Notes: generated from the letters alone by a model not told the origin. A stretch of DNA of 64,000 nucleotides from Streptomyces sp. CB01881 (GCF_002953255.1 NZ_CP026498.1:7018211-7082210), one strand, 5' to 3'; counted from the stretch's first letter, positions 23,892-32,132 are shown. Numbers and translations are program-made.

Positions 23892-25223
23892 ATGGCCCTC
23901 ATGTTCTACTCTGACCTCGACATCGGTCGGACGGATGCCAGGACGCTTGACGCGCTCAACACCGTGCTGATGGAGGTTGTGCGCGAGTCTCTGGCTAGCG
24001 CTCAAGGCCGGTCGTCCCGCCCCGTCGAGTCTTTTAGGCCTTCTCTGGGTAGCCAGTGCGGTGCGGCCGAAGAGCTGGCCCTGCAGATGATCCAGCGCGT
24101 CCGGCATGCGCAAGTGCAGCTGCTGGACAGGAACGCCTACCTTCGCTACCTCTGCTCTAGTTGCCTCCTCCGCGGGCACTCGGCCTGTCGAGCTGGGAAC
24201 CGTTCAGCTGTAAAGCGCGCGCGCCACCTGCTGCTGGAGCCCAAGGTGGCCCACAGCGGCCTGTGGGCCGCTCAGCCGCTGCCGACGGCCTCCAGGGTGG
24301 TCGAGCGGCTCCAGGCGATGGCGGCTGTCGTCGAGGACGCACCGGCCAGCGACGAGGAGGCGCGACGAAGGCGAGGTGCTTTCGTTGACGATCTCCGCTC
24401 TGCGGCTAACTCCTGGAGGAAGCGGGGTCTCGCAGATAGTGCTGTGGACGTCGATGCGGAAGAGCCCATGCAGTTCTATTGGGCAGTCACAATTGCTCTC
24501 TGCAAGGCGATTGGGGAAGAGGAAGAGCGGACTGACATTCGACATTCACCTGTGAACTTCATTGCCGAAGTACTGCTCACACTCGCCGAGCAGATTCAAA
24601 GCCCGCTTGCTCCTCCGGCTCGCGAGGCTCTCATGGCAGCACTTGTTGCCCGCAACGCCGCCATTGAGGGTGACTCGGTAGCAGTGGACGATTTCAGTCG
24701 GTCCTGGCTTGGCTTGAGTAAGCCGGAACAATGGCGTGAGTCTGTCGAGATGGCACTACTTGGTAACTGGGTCGACGCTCTGGGAGCGCACTTGGGTGAT
24801 GACTCAGAGGTCATGGACCTACTTCTGCGCCACTCACACTCAGAGCATCGACATCTACAGCCGCTCTGGGAGCGTAAAGTTCGTGGCAGGAGGCTGCGCT
24901 TGCTGGATGACCCAGTGGCGGAGGGGGTTGCACTGCGGGACATCATCACTGATCACTGCCGTCCCGAGGATGAGTTGTTCTTCAGTGAGTTGGAGGACGC
25001 CCGGGTCCTTGCTGTCCTGCGGTCACTGAAGCCATCCGAAGCTGCTGTAGCTGCCGTCTACGGTTCGAGTCGCGTGACCTGGACTCAAGCGGCGGAGCAG
25101 GCTGGTGAGGGCGATCCGGCCGCGTTCGGCGAGCGTGTTCGGAAAAAGCTCAAGAGGTTGGGGAGTCGCCACCTGGTCCGTTCAGCACCCGCTGTGGGTA
25201 CGGACACAGGGGTGGCGAGGTGA
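23892..25223 (+). CDS. Unrecognised 443-aa soluble protein with possible C-terminal DNA-binding motif
   Basis: I do not recognise this protein. It begins MALMFYSDLDIGRTDARTLD at ATG 23892 after CAGGAG. It is helical and charged, with Cys-rich CSSCLLRGHSACRAG near residue 100. The last 65 residues (DARVLAVLRSLKPSEAAVAA, then VTWTQAAEQAGEGDPAAFGERVRKKLKRL) look like a sigma region-4 or winged-helix DNA-binding segment: L-K-P-S-E-x-A-V followed by a T-W-x-x-A-A helix. It has no sigma region 2. Third-position G/C is visibly lower than in core genes, consistent with transfer. Its stop overlaps the start of the next small gene by four bases (GTGA), so the two probably work together. Confidence 0.65.
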   Translation: MALMFYSDLDIGRTDARTLDALNTVLMEVVRESLASAQGRSSRPVESFRPSLGSQCGAAEELALQMIQRVRHAQVQLLDRNAYLRYLCSSCLLRGHSACRAGNRSAVKRARHLLLEPKVAHSGLWAAQPLPTASRVVERLQAMAAVVEDAPASDEEARRRRGAFVDDLRSAANSWRKRGLADSAVDVDAEEPMQFYWAVTIALCKAIGEEEERTDIRHSPVNFIAEVLLTLAEQIQSPLAPPAREALMAALVARNAAIEGDSVAVDDFSRSWLGLSKPEQWRESVEMALLGNWVDALGAHLGDDSEVMDLLLRHSHSEHRHLQPLWERKVRGRRLRLLDDPVAEGVALRDIITDHCRPEDELFFSELEDARVLAVLRSLKPSEAAVAAVYGSSRVTWTQAAEQAGEGDPAAFGERVRKKLKRLGSRHLVRSAPAVGTDTGVAR

Positions 25224-25474
25224 ATATCCTAAGGAGTGCGCTGCCTGAATTCCTCGGAGGTCTAATGGTGGCAACCGTTTTGGGAGTCGGGCGCTTTTTC
25301 GTGCGGGTGGTGAGGCGGCGGAACGTGATCGTCGATGTGCGTGACTCTCCTTCCGATGCCCCTGTCGTGCCACAGGAATTCGAAGCCTCAACGACCGGGC
25401 TGACCTGCTCCTGTGGCGGGAATTGGCTGGATCGCGGATGCCCCGAAGAACAGGCGGAACGTCGCAGTCCATAG
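25220..25474 (+). CDS. Small single-pass membrane protein
   Basis: The 84-aa protein starts at GTG 25220 inside the stop codon of the preceding gene. It has one transmembrane segment (FLGGLMVATVLGVGRFFVRVV, residues about 12-32) followed by RRR, predicting a cytoplasmic tail. The tail contains LTCSCGGNWLDRGC with three Cys, possibly a metal or redox site. I know of no family. Coupling to the putative DNA-binding protein suggests a membrane tether or sensor for it. Confidence 0.6.
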   Translation: MNILRSALPEFLGGLMVATVLGVGRFFVRVVRRRNVIVDVRDSPSDAPVVPQEFEASTTGLTCSCGGNWLDRGCPEEQAERRSP

Positions 25475-25607
25475 AATCCTTCGAATGAAGGTGAAAATAT
25501 GCCCCATCTAGTGGCTGGCGTCAGACTGGCGCTAGTAACCTCGGTCTGGCGGCAGTGTGCAACTCAACTCTCGCCGAGAGAATATTAAGGGGTTCCAACC
25601 GGAATCC

Positions 25608-26642
25608 TCATGCCCAGTCGCCGACCAACATCGGCTCGGGTCGGAGGGAGACCCCGGTCGCGATCTCGACCTGGGCCGAGAGTTTGGTGAGGGCCTGGGC
25701 GAAGCCCGTTGAGGTGGCGCCGTCGTGGGCGGTGAGGGTGAGGGTGCGGCGTTCCGAGCAGCGGATGCCGGAGGCGATCTTGTAGCCGGGGCGGTAGCCG
25801 ATGTGCTCCAGGAGCCAGCCGGCGCTGGCCCGGAGTTGCCCGTCGTTGTCGGTGTGGACGGGGCAGCCGGTGGCGGACAGGCGGGTGGCCTGGGTGGCGG
25901 TGACGGGCGGGTTGAGGAAGACCGATCCGGCCTGGCGGGCGGCGGGGCCGTGGGGGTCGAGGAGGAGTCCGCGGCGGTGGCGGTTGGCGAGGACGGCTGC
26001 CGTCACCTCGGCGACGGGAGGGCGGGCGCCGAGGGAGGCGCCGAGTTCGTCGGCGAGCGGCTGGTAGGTGATGGGGGAGGCCGGTGAGCGGGTGAGGCGG
26101 AACGTCGCCGTGAGGATGGTCCAGCGGCTGGGGTCGTTCTTGAAGCGGCTGTCGCGGTGGCGGAGGCGGCATGCCTGGGCGGGCAGGGTCCGCAGGCGGC
26201 CCATGTCCCAGTCCCAGGCGGTGAGGTGGTCGAGCGTGTCGGAGACCTGTTGGCCATAGGCGCCGGTGTTCTGGACGGGGGCGGCGCCGGTGGTGCCGGG
26301 TATCCCGGCCAGGCACTCGATCCCGGCCAGGTGTTCGGTGGCGGCCCAGGCGATGAGGTCGCTGAGCGGGTGTCCGGCCTGGACGGTGACGTCGACCGTG
26401 GTGTCGTCCGAGCGGGTGGCGGTGATGCCCCGGGTGTTCATCACCACGACGGTGCCGGGGTGGCCGGAGTCGGAGGCGATGACGTTGCTGCCGTGGCCCA
26501 GCACCACGGGGGCTTGTTCGTGGCGCTGCCCGATCGTTCTGACGGCGTCGGCCCAGTTGGCGGGGGTGGAGATCGTCAGGAAGTGTTCGGCAGGGCCGCC
26601 GAGCCGCAGGGTGGTGAGGGACGCGAACGTGGTGCTGGGCAT
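25608..26642 (-). CDS. murB: UDP-N-acetylmuramate dehydrogenase (MurB) paralog
   Basis: The 344-aa protein is a MurB-type flavoenzyme, which reduces UDP-GlcNAc-enolpyruvate to UDP-MurNAc with NADPH. The FAD-binding signatures LGHGSNVIASDSG (about 48-60) and GIPGTTGAAPVQNTGAYG (113-130) are present. The catalytic positions known from E. coli are retained: Arg163 in HRDSRF, Ser240 in AGSVFLNP and Glu336 in LRPEPM. It is the last gene of the element-2 operon with murA-like, serine hydrolase and LbH genes. Because it lies on an island, it is presumably additional to a core murB elsewhere. Confidence 0.9.
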   Translation of the reverse strand: MPSTTFASLTTLRLGGPAEHFLTISTPANWADAVRTIGQRHEQAPVVLGHGSNVIASDSGHPGTVVVMNTRGITATRSDDTTVDVTVQAGHPLSDLIAWAATEHLAGIECLAGIPGTTGAAPVQNTGAYGQQVSDTLDHLTAWDWDMGRLRTLPAQACRLRHRDSRFKNDPSRWTILTATFRLTRSPASPITYQPLADELGASLGARPPVAEVTAAVLANRHRRGLLLDPHGPAARQAGSVFLNPPVTATQATRLSATGCPVHTDNDGQLRASAGWLLEHIGYRPGYKIASGIRCSERRTLTLTAHDGATSTGFAQALTKLSAQVEIATGVSLRPEPMLVGDWA

Positions 26643-26653
26643 GGTAGGCCCTC

Positions 26654-27697
26654 CTAGGGTTCGTCGGTGATCGCCTTGAGGGCGAGGGTCCGCAGCGGGG
26701 CGAGGCGGGTGCGGTTGTCCTGGTGGTGGTAGACGGCGTTGGTGCAGATGGCCAGGTAGCGGCCGGTGGCCGGGGCGAGGTAGAGGCTGGTCCCGGTGAA
26801 GCCGTGGTGGTAGGCAACCCTGCCCTCGTCGGCGAGGATCCAGGCCAGGCCCCGGTCGAGGCCCGGCTCGATCTCGGCCTGCGGCTGCATGCTGTAGGCG
26901 AGCCAGCGGCCCAGGGGCCCATCGGTGGCGTGCGAGGTCAGCAGGTGTGTGGCAAAGGTGGCGAGGTCGGCCGGGGTGGTGAACACCCCGGCGTGGCCGG
27001 CGACGCCGCCGAGCAGGGCGGCGTTGTCGTCGTGCGGCATCCCCCACAGTCGGGGCCCGCCGGTCAACCGCTGCTCGGTCGGGGCGACCTGGGCGGAGCG
27101 GGGCACCGGTCCGTAGGTCGTGCTTGTCATGCCAAGGTGCTGCCAGAGTTCGGCCGCCAGCTCGTCCAGGCGCTGGCAGCGGTAGTGGGCCAGGGCCAGG
27201 CCGAGGAGGATGAAGCCGCGGTTGATGTAGCGGTGACCGGCCCCGGGGTCGGCGATCAGCGGCTCTCCGCAGATCAGGTCGGCCAGCGGCTCGGGGCGGT
27301 TGCGGTACTGGTCGAGGCGGGTGTCGGCTCGCAGGCCGGAGGTGTGAGCCAATACCTGGCGGACCGTCACCTGGCCCCCGGGCGCCTCGGTCGGGATGCC
27401 GGTCAGCAGTTCGCGGATAGGGGTGTCCAGGGTGAAGCCATCCATGAGGGAGGTGCCGACCAGCGGCCAGGTGGCCAGGACCTTGGTCAGCGAGGCCACG
27501 TCGTACACCGTGTCCGGCCCCGGCCGGGCGTCGCCGCACTCGGGGGCGACGATGCCGGAGGCCAGGTAGCCGGGCTCGGTGTCGAAGGTGCCGTGGGCGA
27601 TGACTCCGCCGGGCACGGTGCCGTCAGCGGTCATCAGGTCCAGGCACTCGCGCAGGTCGGCGATCGCGTTCGGCTTCCACGGCACGGTGTTGGTCAC
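26654..27697 (-). CDS. Serine hydrolase (class C beta-lactamase/DD-peptidase fold)
   Basis: The 347-aa protein starts at GTG 27697 after AGGAG. The S-x-x-K motif is Ser69-Leu-Thr-Lys72 (YDVASLTKVLAT), Y-x-N is YIN (157-159), and HHGFTG near residue 290 stands where K/H-T-G is expected, so a full acyl-enzyme active site of the beta-lactamase/penicillin-binding-protein type is plausible. There is no signal peptide, so it would be cytoplasmic, unlike secreted beta-lactamases or DD-carboxypeptidases. Placement between murB and murA paralogs suggests action on a muropeptide-like or UDP-sugar ester/amide intermediate; the activity is unknown. Confidence 0.85.
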   Translation of the reverse strand: MTNTVPWKPNAIADLRECLDLMTADGTVPGGVIAHGTFDTEPGYLASGIVAPECGDARPGPDTVYDVASLTKVLATWPLVGTSLMDGFTLDTPIRELLTGIPTEAPGGQVTVRQVLAHTSGLRADTRLDQYRNRPEPLADLICGEPLIADPGAGHRYINRGFILLGLALAHYRCQRLDELAAELWQHLGMTSTTYGPVPRSAQVAPTEQRLTGGPRLWGMPHDDNAALLGGVAGHAGVFTTPADLATFATHLLTSHATDGPLGRWLAYSMQPQAEIEPGLDRGLAWILADEGRVAYHHGFTGTSLYLAPATGRYLAICTNAVYHHQDNRTRLAPLRTLALKAITDEP

Positions 27698-27699
27698 GG

Positions 27700-29004
27700 C
27701 TACTCCTGGTCGATCGTCAGGTCGGCACCGAGCGCGGCCAACTTCGGCAGCAGGCTGCCGTATCCGCGCCGCAGGTGATACATCCCTCGGATCGTAGAGG
27801 TGCCCTCGGCGGCGAGGGCGGCGATCACGAGAGCGGTCACCGCCCGGATGTCCTCCCCGGCCACGCCGGCGCCGGTGAGGGCGGACCGGCCTCGGACGGT
27901 GATGACCGAGCCGGTCGCGTTGACGGCCGCGCCGAACGCGGCCAAGGCCGGCAGGTGGGTGTCGCGCTGGGTGTAGATCCGCTCGTCGATGCGGGAGATG
28001 CCCTCGGCCTGGGTGAGGAAGGCGGTCAGCTGCGGCTGCACGTCGGTCGGGAACCCCGGGTGCGGACCGGTGGCCATCTGCACCGGCCGAGGCCCGGCCG
28101 GGGTGCTGGCGGCCGTGCCGCCGTCCAGCGGGTCGAGCTGGATTCCGGCGTCGGCGAACACCGACACCAGCCCGTCCGGGAACGCGGCCGGCGGGAAGCC
28201 GTCCAGGTGGACGGTGCCGCCGGTGACGGCGGCGGCCAGCGCGAGGGTGGCGGCCTCCAGCCGGTCCGGCGGCACGGTGAACACCCCGCCCCGGATGCGG
28301 TCGGTGCCGGTGACGTTCAGGGCTGTCCTGCCCCGCCACTCGATGCCGACGCCGGCCTGCGAGAGCAGGGCGGCGGTGTGGGTGACCTCGGGCTCCACGC
28401 TGGGGTTGAGGATCGCGGAGGTGCCCGGGGTGCGGGCGGCCAGCAGCATCGCGGTGACCGTCGCACCCAGGCTCGGCCCCCACGAGCGGGTCTCGGCGTC
28501 GGTGATGAACGGCAGCCGCTTGCCCGTGAAACGGGCCCGCACCCGGCCCCGGCTCACCTCCACCTCGGCCCCAGCGGCTTCCATCGCGGCCAGGTGCCGG
28601 TCGATGTAGCGGGCGCAGAAGGCGTCCCCGCCGGGGGTGGGGAAGGTGACCTTGCCGGCGCGGGCCAGCAGAGCTCCGCCCATCACCGCGGTGGTGCGGA
28701 TGCGCCGTCCGAGGTCGTCCGGGATAACGGGGAAGTAGGAGTCGGCCGGTCGGGTGGCGAACTCGTCGCCGGTCACGGTGGCGCGGGTGCCGGTGCGGTG
28801 CAGGATGTCGGCGACTACCAGGGTGTCCAGGATCTCGGGTGCACCGGCCAGGGTGAGCGGGTCGTCGGCGAGGAGCGCGGCGGCGTACAGGTGCAGAGCG
28901 ATGTTCTTGCTGCCCTGGACGGTGGCGGTCCCGGCGAGGCGGCGGCCTCCGGTGATCCGCACGGCCCGCTGGTCGGTCGTCGTGGTGGTGTCGGTGGTGG
29001 GCAT
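27700..29004 (-). CDS. murA: UDP-N-acetylglucosamine 1-carboxyvinyltransferase (MurA) paralog, Cys-to-Asp type
   Basis: The 434-aa protein is an EPSP-synthase-fold enolpyruvyl transferase of the MurA family: GSKNIALHL (Lys33-Asn34), TDVQPQLTAFLTQAEG with the catalytic Asp, and YHLRRGY at the C-terminus are present. MurA normally transfers enolpyruvate from PEP to UDP-GlcNAc. In the active-site loop, the usual G-G-C-x-I-G-x-R reads GGDAFCAR (residues 125-132), so Asp127 replaces the PEP-binding Cys. That substitution is known from naturally fosfomycin-insensitive MurA enzymes. ATG 29004 (MPTTDTT) was chosen; the GTG just upstream abuts the ribosome-binding site. It ends two bases before the serine hydrolase start. 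Confidence 0.9.
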   Translation of the reverse strand: MPTTDTTTTTDQRAVRITGGRRLAGTATVQGSKNIALHLYAAALLADDPLTLAGAPEILDTLVVADILHRTGTRATVTGDEFATRPADSYFPVIPDDLGRRIRTTAVMGGALLARAGKVTFPTPGGDAFCARYIDRHLAAMEAAGAEVEVSRGRVRARFTGKRLPFITDAETRSWGPSLGATVTAMLLAARTPGTSAILNPSVEPEVTHTAALLSQAGVGIEWRGRTALNVTGTDRIRGGVFTVPPDRLEAATLALAAAVTGGTVHLDGFPPAAFPDGLVSVFADAGIQLDPLDGGTAASTPAGPRPVQMATGPHPGFPTDVQPQLTAFLTQAEGISRIDERIYTQRDTHLPALAAFGAAVNATGSVITVRGRSALTGAGVAGEDIRAVTALVIAALAAEGTSTIRGMYHLRRGYGSLLPKLAALGADLTIDQE

Positions 29005-29006
29005 GG

Positions 29007-29747
29007 TCACCTTCCCTGGCTTCCGGCCGGGAAGAAGCCCCCGACCTGGGTCTTCGGGTAGAGCAGGGTGTGCGCGCCGATCAGGGTGGCGGGCTGGAGC
29101 ACGGTGCCGGCGGGAACGATCACGCCGTCGCCGACCACCGCGCCGAACTTCGTCTGGCCGGTGGGGATGCGGCGGCCGTCGAGGTGGGCGCAGACCTCTT
29201 CGGTGGCCGGTTCGGTGACCGGCCCGGAGGTGACCCGCAGGCCGGTGGTGGATACGAACGCGCCGATGTTGACGCCGAGGCCGAGCACGGAGTCCCCGAC
29301 GAAACTGGTGTGCTTCATGAAGACGCCACCGGTCAGCAAGGAGCGGGTGACCTCGGCGCCGAAGCCGATGCGGCAGCCGGGGCCGACGACGGTGTTGTCG
29401 CGCACCCGGGCGCCGGCCTCGATCACCGCGCCGGGGCAGACCAGCACCGGGCCGGTGACGAACGCGCCTTCGGCGATGACGGCCCCGGCCGCCACGATCA
29501 CGTGGCCCCGAACGGTGGCGCCGGGCTCGATGGCCCCGGTGGCCTCCGGCAGTGGGACGTCCAGGTTGCCGGCCAGCAGGTCGGTGATGGCCTTCTTGAG
29601 GCCGAACACGGTGGGGCAGCAGTTCAGCAGCTCCAGCACGACCGGGTCGGTGACGTGCTCGATGTCGAAGTAGTACGCGGGGGTGGTGCGGTAGTCGATG
29701 CGCTCCAACTCGGTGTGCAGCGCGGGCGCGTCGGTCAGCCGGTGCAT
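29007..29747 (-). CDS. Left-handed beta-helix nucleotidyl/acyltransferase-like protein (GlmU C-terminal-like)
   Basis: The 246-aa protein is built mostly of hexapeptide repeats (IEPGATVRGHVIVAAGAVIAEG, VIEAGARVRDNTVVGPGCRIGFGAEV). KHTSFVGDSVLGLGVNIGAFVST corresponds to the K-x-x-x-L-x-Y-x-G-D-x-x-I-G-x-x-x-N-x-G block of GlmU's acetyltransferase domain. The uridylyltransferase domain of GlmU is absent; instead there is an N-terminal helical segment (ERIDYRTTPAYYFDIEHVTD). It could acylate a hexosamine phosphate or nucleotide sugar for the MurA/MurB paralogs. Its ATG follows AGGAGACCCAGCC, and it abuts murA. Confidence 0.75.
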   Translation of the reverse strand: MHRLTDAPALHTELERIDYRTTPAYYFDIEHVTDPVVLELLNCCPTVFGLKKAITDLLAGNLDVPLPEATGAIEPGATVRGHVIVAAGAVIAEGAFVTGPVLVCPGAVIEAGARVRDNTVVGPGCRIGFGAEVTRSLLTGGVFMKHTSFVGDSVLGLGVNIGAFVSTTGLRVTSGPVTEPATEEVCAHLDGRRIPTGQTKFGAVVGDGVIVPAGTVLQPATLIGAHTLLYPKTQVGGFFPAGSQGR

Positions 29748-29817
29748 GGCTGGGTCTCCTCTCGGGCGAGCGAGTGGAAGAAGGAGAGCGGGGTCGTCGC
29801 GACGGCCCCTGGGGGCC

Positions 29818-30024
29818 TCAGGAGGCAGGTGCATCGGGTGCGGTCGCCGCGCTCTGGGGGCTGGCCTCGTCCGGGTGGTTGTGAACAGCCAGGCCGAGGA
29901 GGGTGAGCACGGGCAGGTGCAGGGCGGCCCAGGAGGCGGTGAGGAAGGTGCCGAGCCGGTCGCGGTCCGCCGGGGCGGCGTGACGCCGGCTGGCGGGCGG
30001 CGGGGAGGTGCTGGGCGTTGGCAT
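29818..30024 (-). CDS. Small single-pass membrane protein, 68 aa
   Basis: ATG 30024 follows GAAGGCCCTCCC. The product has a Pro/Ser/Arg-rich N-terminus, one hydrophobic stretch (FLTASWAALHLPVLTLLGLAV, about 27-47) and a polar tail. It is the first ORF of the LbH-murA-hydrolase-murB transcription unit, with a 70-bp gap to the LbH gene. It may anchor or recruit the pathway to the membrane. No family is recognised. Confidence 0.5.
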   Translation of the reverse strand: MPTPSTSPPPASRRHAAPADRDRLGTFLTASWAALHLPVLTLLGLAVHNHPDEASPQSAATAPDAPAS

Positions 30025-30091
30025 GGGAGGGCCTTCGGCAGCGGGGGAGGGGTGGACGCTCCCCAGTGAACTGCCGGGCGAAAGGCCGGAT

Positions 30092-30126
30092 CCGTAGCCG
30101 GACTACGGCCCGTAGTCCGGCTACGG
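30092..30126 (-). terminator. Perfect 17-bp inverted repeat after the HTH-TPR gene
   Basis: CCGTAGCCGGACTACGG (30092-30108) is mirrored perfectly at 30110-30126 around a single base. It lies one base beyond the stop codon of the regulator gene and 68 bp before the downstream small ORF, so it may be a terminator. Its long perfect dyad could also serve as an operator for the operon on its left. Confidence 0.6.
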
Positions 30127-30127
30127 G

Positions 30128-31456
30128 TCAGATGATTTGCACGCCCGCGCGGGTGGCGAAGTCCCGGACTCCGGGCAGCTTGCGGTCGTGCCGCAGCAGG
30201 GTGCTGGCGAGGTCGCGGACGGCACCCCGGCGGACTTCCTGCGGGGCTGCTTCCTCGGCGGCCAACAGAGCCCGGTAGCACTGTTCGGGCTTGCCCCACT
30301 GGTCGAACGCGCGGGCCACGTCGGTGAAGAAGCGGGCCTGCCGCTCGGCGGTCGGCAGCGCGGTGGGGTCGATCGTGGAGGCCAGCTCGATTGCCCGGCC
30401 GGCGTCGCCGAGCTCGTAGTGCACCGACAACTCGTGCAGGGCGACGCCTTGGATGCCGTCCATCAGGCCGGAGGCTCGACCGGCAACTGCGGCGCTGTCC
30501 GCGGCCTCGCGGATCAGCGAGTGCGCGTATGCCCGGTCTCCGGTCTTCGCGGCGGTGTAGGCCGCGGTGGCGTAAAGGTCGCCGCGGGCGGCCAGCCGGG
30601 TGGACTCGGGCACCGTGGTGTCCGCGAGGAGGTCTTCGGCGGCGACCACCACGATGTCGGTTGCTCGGGCCAGGCTGCCCTGCCGACGCCAGGCGCTGGA
30701 CACCATCCGCTGTGCCTCGGCGACCACCAGCGGGTCGCCGCCGTCTCGGGCGGCGGTGAGCGCGCGGTCGGCGGTGATGGCCACCAGGTTGTTGTCGCCG
30801 ATCTTGATACACAGCCGGACCGCGAGATTGTAGAGCTGGGCGACGTTCCGAGCCCGCTCCTCGGTGCTACCGACCATCTGAGCGGCGGTGATCCGGCTCG
30901 GCAGGGCCTCAGCGAGTGCGTCGTACTTCGCTGCCTTGAACTCGCGACGAGAGGTCAGGAGAGAAGCAGCGACGGACTCGTGTGTCGGCTTGCTGCGGGG
31001 CGCCGGAATCCGCCCCGCCCCGTAGAGCAGCAGGTTCTCCAGGCCGGCCAGCGGTGAGGTCGTCTCGGCGTGCGCGGCCTGCTGGCCTGCGACCGGGGTG
31101 AACAGGGCGGCAGCCGCCAGGGTCAGGAACGGGCGGCGTCGCACATCGTCCTCCTCGGCAGCGGAACTGCTCGTCAGCGTAACGGAGGTGGACTTGCGAG
31201 GGCGGGACCTTGGCTGGTCGGAGGCCGGTTGCGGTAAGGCCATCAGCTCGTTGAGCTCGCAGCGCAGTACCTCCGCGAGGCGTCGGAGCAGGGTCAGGTC
31301 CTTTACCTGCTGCAAGTCCCGTTCGACCAGCGACATCCAGACCTCGCTGCGGTCGAGTTCAGCAGCGAGGCGGAGCTGGGTCCATTCCATCTCGGCGCGA
31401 CGGAGCGCGATGAACTTGCCGAACGTGATGCCACTGCCCCTCACGCTGGCCCCCAT
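30128..31456 (-). CDS. XRE family regulator with TPR-like sensor domain
   Basis: The 442-aa protein has an N-terminal XRE helix-turn-helix (WTQLRLAAELDRSEVWMSLVERDLQQVKDL, about 24-54), a Ser-rich linker and an alpha-helical repeat C-terminus (about 190-435) typical of the large actinomycete HTH-TPR regulators. In the middle, VRRRPFLTLAAAALFTPVAG looks like a twin-arginine signal hydrophobic core but is internal, so it is more likely a relic or a membrane-touching segment. It lies directly upstream of, and in the same direction as, the peptidoglycan-precursor-like operon and is the obvious regulator. Confidence 0.8.
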   Translation of the reverse strand: MGASVRGSGITFGKFIALRRAEMEWTQLRLAAELDRSEVWMSLVERDLQQVKDLTLLRRLAEVLRCELNELMALPQPASDQPRSRPRKSTSVTLTSSSAAEEDDVRRRPFLTLAAAALFTPVAGQQAAHAETTSPLAGLENLLLYGAGRIPAPRSKPTHESVAASLLTSRREFKAAKYDALAEALPSRITAAQMVGSTEERARNVAQLYNLAVRLCIKIGDNNLVAITADRALTAARDGGDPLVVAEAQRMVSSAWRRQGSLARATDIVVVAAEDLLADTTVPESTRLAARGDLYATAAYTAAKTGDRAYAHSLIREAADSAAVAGRASGLMDGIQGVALHELSVHYELGDAGRAIELASTIDPTALPTAERQARFFTDVARAFDQWGKPEQCYRALLAAEEAAPQEVRRGAVRDLASTLLRHDRKLPGVRDFATRAGVQII

Positions 31457-31685
31457 GCTGTGTTGAAGCCGCTACGGATCGCTACCGTACCGGTGGTCGG
31501 GGGCCACGGTGTGGGGCTTTCAGTACCGTGCCAGCGTTCACCGCACTGTCCGGCGGGCTTGGGTCGGGCTGCGTTGCTGGTCCCTGAAGATCTTGCCCTG
31601 AAGGTTATTCGCGTTGTCCTCGCACCCCTGGGCGAGGGCAACTCCATCCGCTGCGAGGTGCAGGCGAGGTAAGGACTCCTTGCCT

Positions 31686-31747
31686 CACAACTTGCTCCGC
31701 CTTGGCGGTGCCGGGGGTAAGCATCGCCTATCCCACAACTTGCTCCG
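31686..31747. repeat. Direct repeat CACAACTTGCTCCG
   Basis: Exact 14-bp copies lie at 31686-31699 and 31734-31747, 48 bp apart. They fall about 230-290 bp upstream of the HTH-TPR gene start and may be binding sites. Confidence 0.55.
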
Positions 31748-31873
31748 GCTTCCGCTGGTCTGACGTCAGTTCGGAATGTGGGTGAGCCTTGCAGGCCGGG
31801 CCAGTGGACGTTACGGCGTGCGGTGGAAGCTCGGCCATCTCCTCGGTGGCAGGGCGTTCACGGCGGGGCGTAC

Positions 31874-31906
31874 ACGCGAGCCCCCTATTAGAGGGGGGCT
31901 CGCGCG
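31874..31906. terminator. Strong hairpin, 11-bp stem
   Basis: CGCGAGCCCCC (31875) pairs with GGGGGCTCGCG (ending 31904) across an A/T-rich 8-nt loop (tattagag). With no gene end next to it on either side, it may insulate the origin-like repeats or belong to a small RNA. Confidence 0.5.
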
Positions 31907-31919
31907 TGAACGCTGGGTC

Positions 31920-32049
31920 GCGTGGACGGCGTGTGCGCCTCCGTGATCGCTCTACCTGCGGTTTCTTTGCCGAGCGTGGACGGTGTGAACGGCTTTCGCA
32001 GGGCCCTCTGCGGAAGGCGCGCGTGGACGGTCCCGTGTGCGGTCCACGC
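31920..32049. repeat. GCGTGGACGG repeats
   Basis: GCGTGGACGG occurs at 31920-31929, 31974-31983 and 32021-32030, intervals of 54 and 47 bp. The last also forms an inverted repeat with GTCCACGC at 32042-32049. These are iteron-like or regulator sites. Confidence 0.5.
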
Positions 32050-32132
32050 CCGGAAGGTGCCCCGTGGTGGCGATGATCCGCCCGTTCACCGGCGGGGCGG
32101 TTGCGATGGTCGGCGCTGCCCGCTGGCCGAGG

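Noticed and set aside
25608..30024. Firm call as an antibiotic biosynthesis cluster
   Set aside because: No tailoring enzyme, synthetase, exporter or resistance pump of a known pathway is adjacent; only the precursor-like enzymes can be supported.
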